Part shown: positions 9,218-18,802 of the stretch, piece by piece
How positions within the stretch are numbered: the stretch's first letter is position 1
Layout: each line of letters begins with the position of its first letter
Assembly: GCF_002845275.2 (NCBI RefSeq)
Contig: NZ_CP088149.1
Location: 3,716,501 to 3,780,500 of the forward strand
DNA from: Pseudomonas sp. S06B 330
GTDB lineage: Bacteria; Pseudomonadota; Gammaproteobacteria; Pseudomonadales; Pseudomonadaceae
Reading direction: 5' to 3'
Length of the DNA: 64,000 nt
Made by a program: the position numbers and the translations under genes
Notes under the pieces: generated by a model
Databases searched by the model: none
Told to the model about the DNA's origin: nothing
Seen by the model: the letters and a program-made list of their open reading frames with translations, nothing else

Positions 9218-9568
9218 TTACAGGCAGGTGGCCAGGGCCGCCATGCGCCGCAGGGCGACGCTGTCGTCCTTTTGCGCGTAATAGCTGACTGTGCTGCTTA
9301 CACCTTGCGGCTGGATATCCGCGAAGGATTCCGCCTCACGGGTGTAAACCGTAAAGCCACCCTGCTTGCCCGGTTCCAGGTAGCCACTGGCATCGACGCC
9401 AAATACCGCTTCATCCTGCCAGCCGAACTGGATGCACTGGGCAACACGGTCAGCCGGTTTGCTCGACGTAAAATGCTTGGTCGGCGCCTTGGTGCGTGCT
9501 GCTTCCATGGCCGAAGAGGCACACCCGGCCAACAGTGCTGCAGCGACCATCACCATTACTACCCGCAT
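9218..9568 (-). CDS. Small lipoprotein
   Basis: 116 residues from the ATG at 9568 (GAGGG site upstream). A signal peptide ends in the lipobox LLAGC (Cys near residue 15), so the mature protein is probably anchored in the outer membrane. The mature part has two further cysteines (AQC and ATCL-type) that could form a disulfide, and a beta-rich middle (GGFTVYTREAESFADI). Last gene of the minus-strand set running down from the SQR-like gene at 12055. No family recognised. Confidence 0.75.
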   Translation of the reverse strand: MRVVMVMVAAALLAGCASSAMEAARTKAPTKHFTSSKPADRVAQCIQFGWQDEAVFGVDASGYLEPGKQGGFTVYTREAESFADIQPQGVSSTVSYYAQKDDSVALRRMAALATCL

Positions 9569-9628
9569 GACACACCCTCGTCGGAAAAAAGCCGACTGTA
9601 TCATTGCCGGGCCGCCAACACCCGCGCC

Positions 9629-10450
9629 TCACACGGTGGCGATGATAAAGATGCGCTTGAACGGAAACAGGGTGCGACCGTCCTCCTCCGGTGGGTAGTG
9701 GTTGTGCAACAGCTTCAGGTACTTGCCAAGGAACAGCTCTCGCTCGCCATCGTCCAGGGCGCTGAGCACCGGACGCAGGGCCGAAACCTTGACCCAGTCG
9801 AAGATCGGCGAATTGCCTTCGACCACCTGCAGATGCTCGGTTTCCCAGATATCCAGCTCGCGGGTCAGGGGTGCCAGCAGACGGTAATAGCTGTCCAGCG
9901 ACAGCACATTGCGCGACGCCATGAATTTGCGCAGCGCCAACGTGCCCAGCGGCTGACCACTCGGCCCGGGTTCGCTCAAGGCGCGCAGCATCAACTGATA
10001 CCAAGGTGCGTCACACCAGTTAGGCATGTGTACGGCCAGGCAACCACCCACCTGCAGTTGTGCCAGCAAGCGTGGCAACAGGCGCTCATGGTCTTCGATA
10101 AAGTGCAGTACGGCGGCGGCAAACAGCAGATTGGCCGGCTTTTGCGCCTGCCACTGGCTGACATCGACATTCAGCCAGTTGACCTTGATCGGCAACGCCA
10201 GGGCTTGTTCAAGCATCTCAACCGAGCTGTCGATACCGAACAGCTCGGCCCGAGGCCAACGCTCGGCCAGCAGCCGCGTGGCGATGCCCGTGCCGCAGCC
10301 CAGGTCGTAGATGCACTCGGGTGTCTGCTCCGGCAGGTGCTCGAGCAGTTCGAGCACTGGCCGCTCACGCAGCCGGGCAAATTGCAGATAACTCTCAGGG
10401 TCCCAGGCGCCGTTACCGCCAGACGCACGGGTGCGGGGTTTGGTAAGCAT
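9629..10450 (-). CDS. SAM-dependent methyltransferase, trans-aconitate methyltransferase-like
   Basis: 273 residues from the ATG at 10450 (AAAGGA site). The SAM-binding motif I reads IYDLGCGTGIATRLLAE, followed by an acidic loop (GIDSSVEMLEQA) and the motif NLLFAAAVLHFIEDHERLL. Trans-aconitate 2-methyltransferases (Tam) share this arrangement, and the C-terminal RTLFPFKRIFIIA matches their end. Tam monomethylates trans-aconitate, a by-product that inhibits the citric acid cycle. It lies 22 bases after the DUF1641 gene, within the SQR-led cluster. Substrate assignment is by resemblance only. Confidence 0.75.
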   Translation of the reverse strand: MLTKPRTRASGGNGAWDPESYLQFARLRERPVLELLEHLPEQTPECIYDLGCGTGIATRLLAERWPRAELFGIDSSVEMLEQALALPIKVNWLNVDVSQWQAQKPANLLFAAAVLHFIEDHERLLPRLLAQLQVGGCLAVHMPNWCDAPWYQLMLRALSEPGPSGQPLGTLALRKFMASRNVLSLDSYYRLLAPLTRELDIWETEHLQVVEGNSPIFDWVKVSALRPVLSALDDGERELFLGKYLKLLHNHYPPEEDGRTLFPFKRIFIIATV

Positions 10451-10472
10451 GGTTGCAGTCCTTTGCAAACAA

Positions 10473-10838
10473 TCATTCCTGACGGCCAATGGCATTCAAT
10501 ACCCTGAGCATCAGGGCCATACCACGACGGGTGTGTGGCGCTCGCAGCAGCGACAGCAGGCCATATAAATTGGGGGGCTCGATTTCCTTGCGAGTCTGCG
10601 CCTTGGCCAGGCGGATGGCATTGCCAAGGTTCCAGGACAGCGCGGTGGCTTGCTCGAACTGCACCGACAGTTTCTCAACCATCGCCGCATCGAGCAGATC
10701 AACCAGGTCAGATAGCAGCGACGCCAGGTCGACCAGGTTGTCCAGGCGTCCGCCCTCGAGCAAGGGTTGGAGTTTATCCAACAAGGCCTCTAAGCCCGGA
10801 TTTCCGCCCTGCACGGCGAGTGTATCAGTCACTTCCAT
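10473..10838 (-). CDS. DUF1641 protein
   Basis: 121 residues, acidic and Leu-rich, with the DUF1641 pattern of a helical LDKLQPLLEGGRLDNLVDL block and NLYGLLSLLRAPHTRRGMAL near the end. DUF1641 proteins are small, of unknown function, and regularly encoded next to sulfide:quinone-oxidoreductase-type flavoproteins, as here (26 bases downstream). It may be a subunit or stabiliser of that enzyme. Start ATG with GAGGAA upstream. Confidence 0.85.
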   Translation of the reverse strand: MEVTDTLAVQGGNPGLEALLDKLQPLLEGGRLDNLVDLASLLSDLVDLLDAAMVEKLSVQFEQATALSWNLGNAIRLAKAQTRKEIEPPNLYGLLSLLRAPHTRRGMALMLRVLNAIGRQE

Positions 10839-10864
10839 GTCTACTTGTTCCTCTCAACGTCGGG

Positions 10865-12055
10865 TCACAGCATGCCGCGGGCCACGGCCCAGTACAGGCC
10901 ACGGTTGAATCCATTTCTGAGCAGGCCACCCAGCTTGGTTGGCGGCGTCGGCAGCACGTCGTGACGGTAGTCATAGATCAATGGCATACCGGCGTTCAAG
11001 CCCATTTGCGCAGTGGCCTGGACTTTGCCGTCATACACCGCCACGGTGGTGCCCAAGCGAATTTCGCCAGCAATGTTGTCCGCTATCACCGGTGCCTGAT
11101 TGTGGCAGGCACCGCCGGCCTTGCTGACCGGCAGATCGACCGTGTCGCCAATCACATACACCCCTTGCAGGCCATACACCTGCAAGGTTTCATGGTTGGT
11201 TGGCAGCCACCCTTCGTTGTTCGCCGCCTGCGATGCACCACTTTCCAGCACCGCGTCCACCGCCCGAATCGGTGGCGTGGCCATGAGAATGTCGTAGGGC
11301 TGCGCAGCGCCTTCTTCTGAGTAGGCGATGCGCTGCTCGGGGTCGACCTTACCCAGGGTAAATCCGCGCTGAAACTTGATGTTCTTCTGGGCAAAGAGGT
11401 TCGGCAGAACTTCGCCAGTGGGCCGCTGCAGGAACAAACAGTTGCGCAGCAGCTGTGCGGTGGTTGGGTAGGTGTAGATGATCTCGACCTTGTCGCGCAC
11501 CCCACGCCGGCGCAGATAGTCGTCAAGCATCAGTGTGGTTTCCACCGGCGCAATACCGCACTGATGCGGCACATTGGGGGTTTGCGGAAAGGATACGGTG
11601 ATGAAGATTCGCCCCCTCTCGATACTGGCCAGGCGCTGGGCCAATTGCCGTGCGGGTTCGTACTGGTAGAAGTGATCCCCGCCCTGCTGCAAACCTTCGA
11701 TGCGTTCGGGGGCCGGTACGCAACCGGTGGCGATCACCAGAAAATCATAGCCAAAGCGCTTGCCGGACCGTGTGTGCAGGGTCTGCCCAGTGAAATCGAA
11801 ACGGCTTACGTGCTCAACCTGAAAATCAATTTCCGGGCGCAGCAAGGACCGCTCAGGGCGTTTTAAGTCTTCCTGGAAGAACAGGTTGAACGCCACATAC
11901 ATGAACGCCGGCTTGTAGTAGTGATCCGGTGAATTTGACAGCAAGGTGATGCGCACCTGATCACGTAGAATCTCTGGATAGAGTTTGCTGACCAGTTGAT
12001 TGGCGAGCATGGTGCCGCCAACACCACCGCCTACGATGAGAATATGCTTTGCCAT
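10865..12055 (-). CDS. Sulfide:quinone-oxidoreductase-like FAD flavoprotein
   Basis: 396 residues. The N-terminal dinucleotide fold has GGGVGG (residues 9-14) and a second FAD-binding block ending VIGDTVDLP (about 301-309). Cysteines fall at positions expected for an SQR-type redox centre: C112 (ATGCVP), C156 (HQCGIAP) and C317 (GACHNQAP). SQR enzymes oxidise sulfide at the membrane and pass electrons to quinone; many Pseudomonas members are NDH-2/SQR relatives of unproven substrate. First gene of a four-gene minus-strand cluster with DUF1641, a methyltransferase and a lipoprotein. Divergent from the SRAP gene with 111 bases between. Confidence 0.82.
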   Translation of the reverse strand: MAKHILIVGGGVGGTMLANQLVSKLYPEILRDQVRITLLSNSPDHYYKPAFMYVAFNLFFQEDLKRPERSLLRPEIDFQVEHVSRFDFTGQTLHTRSGKRFGYDFLVIATGCVPAPERIEGLQQGGDHFYQYEPARQLAQRLASIERGRIFITVSFPQTPNVPHQCGIAPVETTLMLDDYLRRRGVRDKVEIIYTYPTTAQLLRNCLFLQRPTGEVLPNLFAQKNIKFQRGFTLGKVDPEQRIAYSEEGAAQPYDILMATPPIRAVDAVLESGASQAANNEGWLPTNHETLQVYGLQGVYVIGDTVDLPVSKAGGACHNQAPVIADNIAGEIRLGTTVAVYDGKVQATAQMGLNAGMPLIYDYRHDVLPTPPTKLGGLLRNGFNRGLYWAVARGML

Positions 12056-12166
12056 AGATCCGCTTCCCTGCGAACAAAACCTTACAACATCAATGGCTAT
12101 AGTTAAGGGAAGTTTCGCCCATAAGCCAATAACCCTTCGCTATATCCCTGATCGCGGGGCAACCCC

Positions 12167-12820
12167 ATGTGTGGAAGACTGAGCCAGTACCACGGCATCC
12201 GCGACTTCGTCGACGCCCTGAGCATGCCCGGTGCCTGGGCCAACGAAATCGGCGAGCAGGCCTTGGCGCACTACAACGTCGCTCCGAGTACCCCTGTGGC
12301 AGTGTTCACGCCTCAACGGGCTCACTGGTTGCGCTGGGGCTGGCGCCCACACTGGGCCCGTGACCGGGCAGCGCCGATCAATGCACGGTTGGAAAAAGTC
12401 GCGCATTCGCCGTTTTTTCGGGCGATCTGGGGGCACCGATTGATCGTGCCGGTCGATGGCTGGTTTGAATGGGTCGACGAAGGTGAGGCAAAAAAGCAGC
12501 CCTTCTACATTCATCGTTGTGACGGTCTGCCGGTGTTCTGTGCCGGCATTGGTCAATGGGGTGTGGGCGACGACGATGGCTTTGTCATCATTACCGCTGA
12601 CAGTGTTGGCGGCATGGTCGATGTCCATGATCGGCGACCGGTGGTGTTCTCACCCGCCCTGGCCAGGGCCTGGTTGAACCCCGAGGGTGAGAAAGCTGAG
12701 GCTGAACAGATGCTGCTTAATCTGTGTGAGCCGTCAGAGGCGTTCAGCTGGTTTCGGGTCAATAAGGCGGTGGGCAATGTGCGTAACCAGGGTAGTGAGT
12801 TGTTGCGGCCAGTAAGTTGA
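12167..12820 (+). CDS. SRAP-domain protein (YedK/HMCES family)
   Basis: 217 residues. SRAP proteins protect abasic sites in single-stranded DNA by forming a covalent thiazolidine link through Cys2 of the processed protein. The sequence begins MCGRLSQ, so Cys2 is in place, and the other active-site residues are visible: Asn72 (INARLE), Glu101 (WFEWVDE) and His154 (DVHDRRPVV). Length and motif order are normal for the family. The replacement of the common HxRMP by HDRRP is a small variation. Acts in the cytoplasm in DNA damage tolerance. Confidence 0.92.
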   Translation: MCGRLSQYHGIRDFVDALSMPGAWANEIGEQALAHYNVAPSTPVAVFTPQRAHWLRWGWRPHWARDRAAPINARLEKVAHSPFFRAIWGHRLIVPVDGWFEWVDEGEAKKQPFYIHRCDGLPVFCAGIGQWGVGDDDGFVIITADSVGGMVDVHDRRPVVFSPALARAWLNPEGEKAEAEQMLLNLCEPSEAFSWFRVNKAVGNVRNQGSELLRPVS

Positions 12821-12821
12821 T

Positions 12822-12847
12822 CGTGGGGCTAGTCTTGCTGGCGATGG
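12822..12847. repeat. Degenerate REP-like element
   Basis: Directly after the SRAP stop, the sequence CGTGGGGCTAGTCTTGCTGG continues into CGATG. It matches the REP half found at 18242 with a few substitutions and one deletion. A single copy, no partner nearby. Confidence 0.5.
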
Positions 12848-12939
12848 CATCGGCGCGGTGGCAACAGCCCTGCATTAAATCAACAAACGGCAATACGCTT
12901 TCTGCCAGACTCTACGCCTTCAGATATCAGGAAGATTGC

Positions 12940-14769
12940 ATGAACGACGAGTTGCTCTTGGTCCTTGGCCTGCTGTTTACCTGCGTGGCCCTGTTTATCG
13001 CCAACCGACCACGCATGGATGTGGTGGCGTTGCTGGTGATTGTCGCGCTGCCGCTGACCGGGATTCTCAGCGTCCAGGAAGCCCTGGCCGGTTTCAGCGA
13101 CCCCAACGTGGTGCTGATTGCCGCGCTGTTTGTGATCGGTGAAGGGCTGGTGCGCACCGGTATTGCCTACCGCATTGGCGAGTGGATGGCTGATCGCGCC
13201 GGCAACAGCGAAGTGCGTTTGCTGGTGCTGTTGATGGTCTGCGTCGCCGGGCTAGGGTCGGTGATGAGCTCTACCGGGGTGGTCGCCATTTTCATTCCGG
13301 TGGTGCTGAGCATTGCCGCGCGCATGAAGGTCTCACCCAGCCGTTTGATGATGCCGCTGAGTTTCGCCGGTTTGATCAGTGGCATGCTCAGCCTGGTCGC
13401 CACACCGCCCAACGTGGTGGTGCACAGTGAACTGGTGCGCCACGGTGAAGCCGGTTTCAGCTTTTTCAGCTTTACCCCGTTCGGTCTGGTGATCCTGGTT
13501 CTGGGCATCGGCTATATGCTGCTGACCCGCCACTGGCTCAGTGGTGAAGTGCGCAAGGACGGTACTGCGCAAACCCGCCGTACCCTGCTCGACCTGATCA
13601 TTGACTACAAGCTCGCCGGTCGTGAACGACGCTTGCGGGTGCGCCCCGGTTCCCCCTTGATTGGCCACAGCCTAAGTGATCTGAAGTTGCGCACGGTGCA
13701 TGGCGCCAACGTAGTGGGCATCGAACGGCAGCACAAGTTCAGCACTCGGGTGATCAGTCCCGATTCCAGCACCACGGTGCACGAAGGTGACGTGTTGCTG
13801 CTCGATATGTTCGCCCCTCGCGACGACCTGCGCAGCCTGTGCCAGCGCATGAAGCTCGAACCGCTGCACTTCAAGGCGGCTTATTTCATCGATCAATCCC
13901 ACGCCGTAGGCATGGCCGAAGTGGCGGTGGTGCCCGGCTCGCAGTTGATCGGCAAAAGTGTCCTGGACCTCAATTTTCGCAACCGTTGGGGCCTGAACGT
14001 GGTCGGCCTGCGCCGCGGTCAGAGCGCGATTGAGGAACAGTTGGTGGAAGAAAAGCTCAAGCTCGGCGACACTCTGTTGGTGATCGGACCGTGGAAGGCC
14101 GTGCGTCAGTTGCAAGCGCAGCCCAAGGATTTTCTGGTGTTGAGCTTGCCGGCCGAAGTCGACAACGTCGCACCGGCCTTGAACCAGGCACCCTATGCAT
14201 TGATCAGCCTGGCGGTAATGGTCGGCCTGATGATCAGCGGTGTGGTGCCGAATGTAATCGCCGCGCTGATTGCCTGCCTGTTGATGGGGGCCGGGCGCTG
14301 CATCGACATGAACAGCGCCTACCGCGCGATCCACTGGCAGAGCCTGGTGCTGATCGTTGGCATGCTGCCGTTTGCCTTGGCCTTGCAGAAAACCGGCGGT
14401 ATCGCCCTGGCAGTCAATGGCCTGGTGCAGGTGCTCGGCGACGCCGGGCCGTACATGATCCTCGCGTGCCTGTTCGCCATCACCGCGATCATCGGCCTGT
14501 TCATCTCCAACACGGCGACCGCAGTACTGATGGCCCCTGTGGCAATCAGTACCGCTGAACAGTTGGGCGCCTCGCCCTACCCCTTCGCCATGATTGTTGC
14601 TTTGGCGGCTTCTGCGGCGTTCATGACGCCGGTCTCCTCACCGGTAAACACCTTGGTGCTCGGTCCGGGTCAGTACCGCTTTGCCGACTTCGTTAAAGTC
14701 GGCGTACCGTTCACCTTGCTGGTGATGGTGGTCAGCGTGTTCATGGTGCCGTGGATATTTGCCCTGTAG
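12940..14769 (+). CDS. SLC13-family permease with two RCK_C domains
   Basis: 609 residues from the ATG at 12940 (AGGAAG immediately upstream); the frame is open 41 codons further but without a comparable site. Two blocks of hydrophobic helices (about 1-190 and 395-609) flank two cytoplasmic TrkA-C/RCK_C domains (about 215-295 and 305-390; [14 protein letters not shown] and [14 protein letters not shown]). The hairpin [13 protein letters not shown] and the [14 protein letters not shown] segment are typical of DASS/SLC13 carriers. The family moves dicarboxylates, citrate or sulfate with sodium; the RCK_C insertion suggests ligand gating. The substrate cannot be read from the sequence. The last 29 bases overlap the convergent lipoprotein gene. 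Confidence 0.88.
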   Translation: MNDELLLVLGLLFTCVALFIANRPRMDVVALLVIVALPLTGILSVQEALAGFSDPNVVLIAALFVIGEGLVRTGIAYRIGEWMADRAGNSEVRLLVLLMVCVAGLGSVMSSTGVVAIFIPVVLSIAARMKVSPSRLMMPLSFAGLISGMLSLVATPPNVVVHSELVRHGEAGFSFFSFTPFGLVILVLGIGYMLLTRHWLSGEVRKDGTAQTRRTLLDLIIDYKLAGRERRLRVRPGSPLIGHSLSDLKLRTVHGANVVGIERQHKFSTRVISPDSSTTVHEGDVLLLDMFAPRDDLRSLCQRMKLEPLHFKAAYFIDQSHAVGMAEVAVVPGSQLIGKSVLDLNFRNRWGLNVVGLRRGQSAIEEQLVEEKLKLGDTLLVIGPWKAVRQLQAQPKDFLVLSLPAEVDNVAPALNQAPYALISLAVMVGLMISGVVPNVIAALIACLLMGAGRCIDMNSAYRAIHWQSLVLIVGMLPFALALQKTGGIALAVNGLVQVLGDAGPYMILACLFAITAIIGLFISNTATAVLMAPVAISTAEQLGASPYPFAMIVALAASAAFMTPVSSPVNTLVLGPGQYRFADFVKVGVPFTLLVMVVSVFMVPWIFAL

Positions 14770-15448
14770 TAGCACTGATCTTGTGTTGCTTGAGGTTATC
14801 GGCAGCCACGCGCCAGTCCTGGGCCCAGCCATCCAGTACCAACTTGAGATTCTCGGCGGTCATGACCTGCTCGTCGTTCTCCAGCGGCAGGCCGGTGCCT
14901 TTACGTACCACTTCGGCGACCACGGTGCGGCTGCCGCCATCGAGGAAGGCCGCTTCGGTGGCAATAACGCTGTCCAGATCGCGAATGCCGACAGCTGTGC
15001 TGACCCCAGCAGCCACCAAGGTCACCGGCAGGTACTCATAAAAGTGCAGTGACTGAGTGTGAGCCGCGACTGAGGTAATTGCCGGGCGAATGATCAGGGT
15101 GTTCGGACCAGGCTGTTCGACCAGGTTGAGGACCTTGCTCAGCTCACGCTTGAGCGCCGCATCGTAATAGGTGGTCACCGCCGTCAGCGTCGACGCCGGG
15201 ATCTGCGCGCTGGCCTTGGGCGTTGGGTAGAACTGGCTTGGCGCGATGTATACCTGGGTGTAGCGGTCCATGTTCAACTTAGGACTGACCCAGCGCAACA
15301 CCGAATCGCCCGAGGCGGTTTTCTGCTCACTCAACTGGTCGTAGTTGCGCAAGAAGCCGGAATATTCTTTGGGCGACACTCGGTTCTGGCTGCAGCCAAC
15401 CATCAACAAGGACAGGCACAGTGCCGGTGCGAAGAGTTGTTTACGCAT
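14741..15448 (-). CDS. DUF3313-type lipoprotein
   Basis: 235 residues from the ATG at 15448 (GGGAG site). Signal peptide with lipobox LLMVGC. The mature protein has the DUF3313 pattern: a [16 protein letters not shown] N-terminal block, [17 protein letters not shown], and a C-terminal DDEQVM...[13 protein letters not shown] helix. DUF3313 proteins are outer-membrane lipoproteins of unknown role. The start overlaps the stop of the upstream 107-residue gene by 8 bases (ATGCGTAA), so the two are coupled. Its 3' end overlaps the SLC13 permease tail-to-tail. Confidence 0.82.
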   Translation of the reverse strand: MRKQLFAPALCLSLLMVGCSQNRVSPKEYSGFLRNYDQLSEQKTASGDSVLRWVSPKLNMDRYTQVYIAPSQFYPTPKASAQIPASTLTAVTTYYDAALKRELSKVLNLVEQPGPNTLIIRPAITSVAAHTQSLHFYEYLPVTLVAAGVSTAVGIRDLDSVIATEAAFLDGGSRTVVAEVVRKGTGLPLENDEQVMTAENLKLVLDGWAQDWRVAADNLKQHKISATTGQISTAP

Positions 15449-15764
15449 GACGGCTGCTCCCGTTCTGCTGGCGCACCGCCCTAGGGGCACTGCCGGAACG
15501 GTCGACGCTCAATTGGCCATTAGCCATGATCCAATGCACCAATTCGGCCAGTGGTACTTTATAGCTGTATTCCATCCATTGGCTGTTGTTGGGGCTGAAA
15601 CGCTCGAAGTAATGACTCAAAATCATATGCGTAGCGTCGCTGCACAGCTCCAGGCGCGAATCCTGATAGCTGAGCAACGAATTGCGCCACAGATCCTGGG
15701 TGCGCAGATCGAGGGTCAGGGATTGGCTGCAGTCGAGGCCGTCTATTGGAGGTTGTGCCGGCAT
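15441..15764 (-). CDS. Conserved hypothetical protein (107 aa)
   Basis: A short protein without signal peptide or membrane helix; the ATG at 15764 has AAGGG spaced 9 bases upstream. The sequence is Ser/Leu-rich with two aromatic patches (MILSHYFERFSPNNSQWMEY and YKVPLAELVHWIMANGQ). Its stop overlaps the DUF3313 lipoprotein start by 8 bases, so the two products are made together. No family recognised. Confidence 0.65.
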   Translation of the reverse strand: MPAQPPIDGLDCSQSLTLDLRTQDLWRNSLLSYQDSRLELCSDATHMILSHYFERFSPNNSQWMEYSYKVPLAELVHWIMANGQLSVDRSGSAPRAVRQQNGSSRHA

Positions 15765-15928
15765 GGAAAATTCCCTTGGTTTGAACTGCCCTCAGGATGC
15801 CCCAGGGCTTTTGCTGGCAGATGTCCGCTTTGTGTCGGGCTTGCAGGATTATTGCGGGATTGAAATATATGACCAGCAGCGCAGAATGGTTTTAGATACG
15901 CACTTTTCATGCCCCACTGGACCCCAAC

Positions 15929-16639
15929 GTGAGCAGACTGCTGATCGTCGATGACGATGTGGAAATTTGTGCCCTGCTGAAGAAATTCTTTGTCATGCAT
16001 GGCTACGAGGTCGACCTGGCAGCCAACGGCACGGCAATGTGGGCGGCCATCGAGCAGCAGCGCCCGGACATCATCATTCTCGACCTGATGCTGCCCGGTG
16101 AAAGCGGCCTGAGCCTGTGTCAGAAACTGCGCAGCAGTACCGGTATCCCGATCATCATGCTCACCGCCATGGACGAGCTGAGCGACAGAATTGTCGGCCT
16201 GGAGCTGGGCGCCGATGATTACCTGGGCAAGCCCTTCGATGCCCGCGAACTGCTCGCCCGCCTGCGGGCCGTGCAGCGTCGCGCTGGCGAGCAGGTGCGC
16301 AGCCTGGGCGAAGAAACCCGTCCAGTGATCCGCTTCGACGATTGGCAATTGGATGTGACCCGCCGTGAACTGCGCACGCCGCAGGGGGTGATGGTGCCGC
16401 TCTCTGCCGGTGAATTTGATTTGTTACTGGTGTTTCTTGAACACCCGCAACGGATCCTCACCCGCGAGCAGCTGATTGATCTGGCCCGTGGTCAGGGTCA
16501 TGAGGCCTACGACCGCAGCATCGATGTGCAGGTCAGCCGCCTGCGGCGCAAAATCGAACCGGACAGCAAGCGCCCGGCACTGATCCGCACCGTACGCAAT
16601 GGCGGCTACCTGTTCGACGCCAAGGTCAGCCGCTCATGA
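15929..16639 (+). CDS. OmpR-family response regulator
   Basis: 236 residues, GTG start (no upstream ATG stays in frame). The receiver domain has the acidic pocket D8-D10, phospho-acceptor D52 (IILDLMLP), T79 and K101 (LGKPF). The C-terminal winged helix (about 135-232) ends in the characteristic RTVRNGGYLFD. It pairs with the sensor kinase encoded immediately downstream with a 4-base ATGA overlap. The regulated genes are unknown; the divergent lipoprotein pair at 14741-15764 shares the 164-base upstream region and is a candidate target. Confidence 0.93.
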   Translation: MSRLLIVDDDVEICALLKKFFVMHGYEVDLAANGTAMWAAIEQQRPDIIILDLMLPGESGLSLCQKLRSSTGIPIIMLTAMDELSDRIVGLELGADDYLGKPFDARELLARLRAVQRRAGEQVRSLGEETRPVIRFDDWQLDVTRRELRTPQGVMVPLSAGEFDLLLVFLEHPQRILTREQLIDLARGQGHEAYDRSIDVQVSRLRRKIEPDSKRPALIRTVRNGGYLFDAKVSRS

Positions 16640-17976
16640 GTCGCCTGGACCTGCGCCGCGACGGTATTAGTCGGCGCATTGCCCTGACCATCATTGCCGC
16701 GATGCTGATCTCGGTAGCGTTGAACATTTTGTTCGTGCAGTTGGCCGGGGTCTGGGCGCGACCGCCGTTAAGCCAGACCGGCCTGCTCGAGCAGATTGCC
16801 GTCACCACCCGTATGCTGGAGGCAGCCCCGGTGGAACAGCGCGAGCCACTGGCCCGTGCTGCGAGCAACCCCATGTTGCAGGTGCACTGGAGCGCGCAAC
16901 GCGACGCCCTCGCCCTACCCGGCCGCGGCGAATCAATCGACGTCGATGCCGTGCCGGAGTTTCGTCTGTTACTGGCCAATCGTCCGCGCCATATGGAAGG
17001 CTTCCAGCCTGCCGACTGGCCCGAAGACAGCCCCGAGGCGCACTACAAACTGGTGATGCAATTGGCCGACGGCAGTTGGCTGGACTTCACCCCGCCGTAC
17101 CGCAGTTGGGGCTTGAGTTCCGGTATGCGCTTTACCATTATCGGCGTGTTGGCACTGATCGCGGCGTTATTGGTGGCCTGGATCGGCACCCGGCAGCTGG
17201 CCGGTCCCCTGCAGCGATTCGCCCGCGCCGCGCGGCGTTTTGGCAGTGATCTGCGCGCTCCACCGATCCGCCCGGAAGGCCCCCATGAACTGCGCCAGGC
17301 GATCACCGCATTCAATACCATGCAGGCGCAGATCCAGCATTTCATTGCTGAGCGCACGCAAATGCTTGCCGCTATTTCCCACGACTTGCGTGCGCCGCTC
17401 ACGCGTATGCGCCTGCGTGGCGAGTTCATCGAAGATGCCGAGCAACAGCGCAAGCTGTTTCGTGATGTCGATGAAATGCAGAGCATGATCAATTCGGCCC
17501 TGAGCTTCTTTCGCGACGAAACACGTCTGGAAACCACCACGCCCTTCGACCTGGCCGAGCTGCTGCAAACCTTGGTCGACGACTACCGCGACCAACAGAT
17601 TGCTGTCGACTTCGAAGGACCTGCAAACGTCGTGTACCTCGGTCGACCGCTGGGCTTGAAGCGGGCAGTTACAAACCTGATAGACAATGCGGTCAAGTAC
17701 GCCCACTCCCCAGCGATTCGCCTGAGTAGCAACGCCCACAGCCTGTTCATCGAGGTGCGTGATCAAGGTCCTGGGATCCCGGATTCGGCACTGGAAGAGG
17801 TGTTTGTGCCGTTCTTTCGCCTGGAGAGCTCGCGCAATCGCGACACCGGTGGTGTCGGTCTCGGCTTGCCGTCTGCACGCACGGCGATTCGCGAACAAGG
17901 CGGCGAGTTGACGCTGCGCAATCCGCCTGGCGGTGGCTTGTTGGCACGTATCGAGTTGCCGCGGGTCAATGACTGA
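16636..17976 (+). CDS. EnvZ-type sensor histidine kinase
   Basis: 446 residues. Membrane helices at about 15-38 and 163-185 enclose a periplasmic sensor of about 125 residues without recognisable motif. A HAMP region (about 186-240), the H box AISHDLRAPLTRMR with His249, an N box (NLIDNAVKYA), G1 (DQGPGIP) and G2 (GVGLGLPSA) complete a functional kinase. The start overlaps the response-regulator stop by 4 bases. A strong terminator follows at 18050. Confidence 0.93.
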   Translation: MSRLDLRRDGISRRIALTIIAAMLISVALNILFVQLAGVWARPPLSQTGLLEQIAVTTRMLEAAPVEQREPLARAASNPMLQVHWSAQRDALALPGRGESIDVDAVPEFRLLLANRPRHMEGFQPADWPEDSPEAHYKLVMQLADGSWLDFTPPYRSWGLSSGMRFTIIGVLALIAALLVAWIGTRQLAGPLQRFARAARRFGSDLRAPPIRPEGPHELRQAITAFNTMQAQIQHFIAERTQMLAAISHDLRAPLTRMRLRGEFIEDAEQQRKLFRDVDEMQSMINSALSFFRDETRLETTTPFDLAELLQTLVDDYRDQQIAVDFEGPANVVYLGRPLGLKRAVTNLIDNAVKYAHSPAIRLSSNAHSLFIEVRDQGPGIPDSALEEVFVPFFRLESSRNRDTGGVGLGLPSARTAIREQGGELTLRNPPGGGLLARIELPRVND

Positions 17977-18049
17977 TCGCAATTACCGTTAATGCCCAGT
18001 TAACGGCAGACCTCTATTGTAGGGCTTCTTCCCTTCAGAACGTTGTTTT

Positions 18050-18076
18050 GGCCCACCTCGTGTGGGCCTTTTTTTT
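18050..18076 (+). terminator. Rho-independent terminator of the two-component operon
   Basis: A 7-bp GC stem GGCCCAC / GTGGGCC with a 5-base loop is followed by eight T. It lies 73 bases after the kinase stop. Confidence 0.9.
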
Positions 18077-18191
18077 GGGTATTGGGATTGGGCGCTCATC
18101 CATTCGATGCGGCGACGTTGCTGGCCCCTTCCGGACCACGCGGCGTCCTGAAGTCGCAGTCTACGGCGCCTGAACTGGCGCGTATGAAGAT

Positions 18192-18243
18192 CAAGAGCAG
18201 TGCAGTACCGAGCAGAGCAGAGCGAGGTGTTGCACTGCTCTTG
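18192..18243. repeat. 13-bp perfect inverted repeat
   Basis: CAAGAGCAGTGCA (18192-18204) and its exact reverse complement TGCACTGCTCTTG (18231-18243) are separated by 26 bases containing the short direct repeat GAGCAGAGCAGAGC. The right arm runs straight into the REP element. No coding frame is supported here; the rest of the 504-base gap 17977-18480 holds the terminator, this repeat and the REP pair. Confidence 0.7.
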
Positions 18244-18329
18244 TGGGAGCTGGTCTTGCCAGCGATGAAGACACCGCGCAGCAACTGACACGGCGTCGAT
18301 ACCATCGCCGGCAAGACCGGCTCCCACAA
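18242..18329. repeat. Inverted pair of Pseudomonas REP elements
   Basis: TGTGGGAGCTGGTCTTGCC... (18242-18267) and its near reverse complement CATCGCCGGCAAGACCGGCT... (18303-18329) face each other across 35 bases. The sequence is of the TGTGGGAGCGGGCTTGCC REP type common in P. putida/fluorescens genomes. Such pairs form hairpins that can stop RNA decay or host REP-associated transposition. Confidence 0.85.
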
Positions 18330-18480
18330 TTCGTCAGCGAGCCTGCCCGCGATAGCGTCCGTTGTCAGGGGACAAGTCCTGTTCACCCTCTAAACACCCA
18401 GCACCCCAGGCGAAACAAAAAACCCAATTCATGGTCTGAGCCTGTACCCTCCCTACCGCTGTGCGGATCAAGGAACCACA

Positions 18481-18729
18481 GTGCTGAAACATCTGACCCG
18501 ATTCGCCGTGATCGCCACGGTCCTGGCCACCTCCGGCTGCTACTACCACGACTACGACCGCGACGATCATCGCTGGGACCGCGACCATCGCTACTCCCGC
18601 GATTGGGACGACGACCGCGATGACCGCGACAACCACAAATACAACAAACGCTATCGCGACGACGATCGCTATCGCTACTACGACAATGACCGCCGTCGCG
18701 ACCGGGATGATGACGACGATGACGATTGA
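18481..18729 (+). CDS. Asp/Arg/Tyr-rich small lipoprotein
   Basis: 82 residues from a GTG start with AAGGAA spaced 5-6 bases upstream. A signal peptide ends in the lipobox ATSGC (Cys20). The mature 62 residues are almost only Asp, Arg, Tyr, His, Asn and Trp in DRD/DDR repeats and end in seven Asp. Such a chain is probably disordered; it could bind cations or coat the envelope, but this is inference. The low-complexity DNA is GAC/CGC-rich. A GC-rich hairpin (18761-18793) without a T-run follows. Confidence 0.7.
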   Translation: MLKHLTRFAVIATVLATSGCYYHDYDRDDHRWDRDHRYSRDWDDDRDDRDNHKYNKRYRDDDRYRYYDNDRRRDRDDDDDDD

Positions 18730-18802
18730 TCGTCATCCCCCCATCAACTGAGCCGTTCAAGCCGCGCTCGCCCCTTGCAGGGCAGCGCGGCCATTGACGC
18801 AA

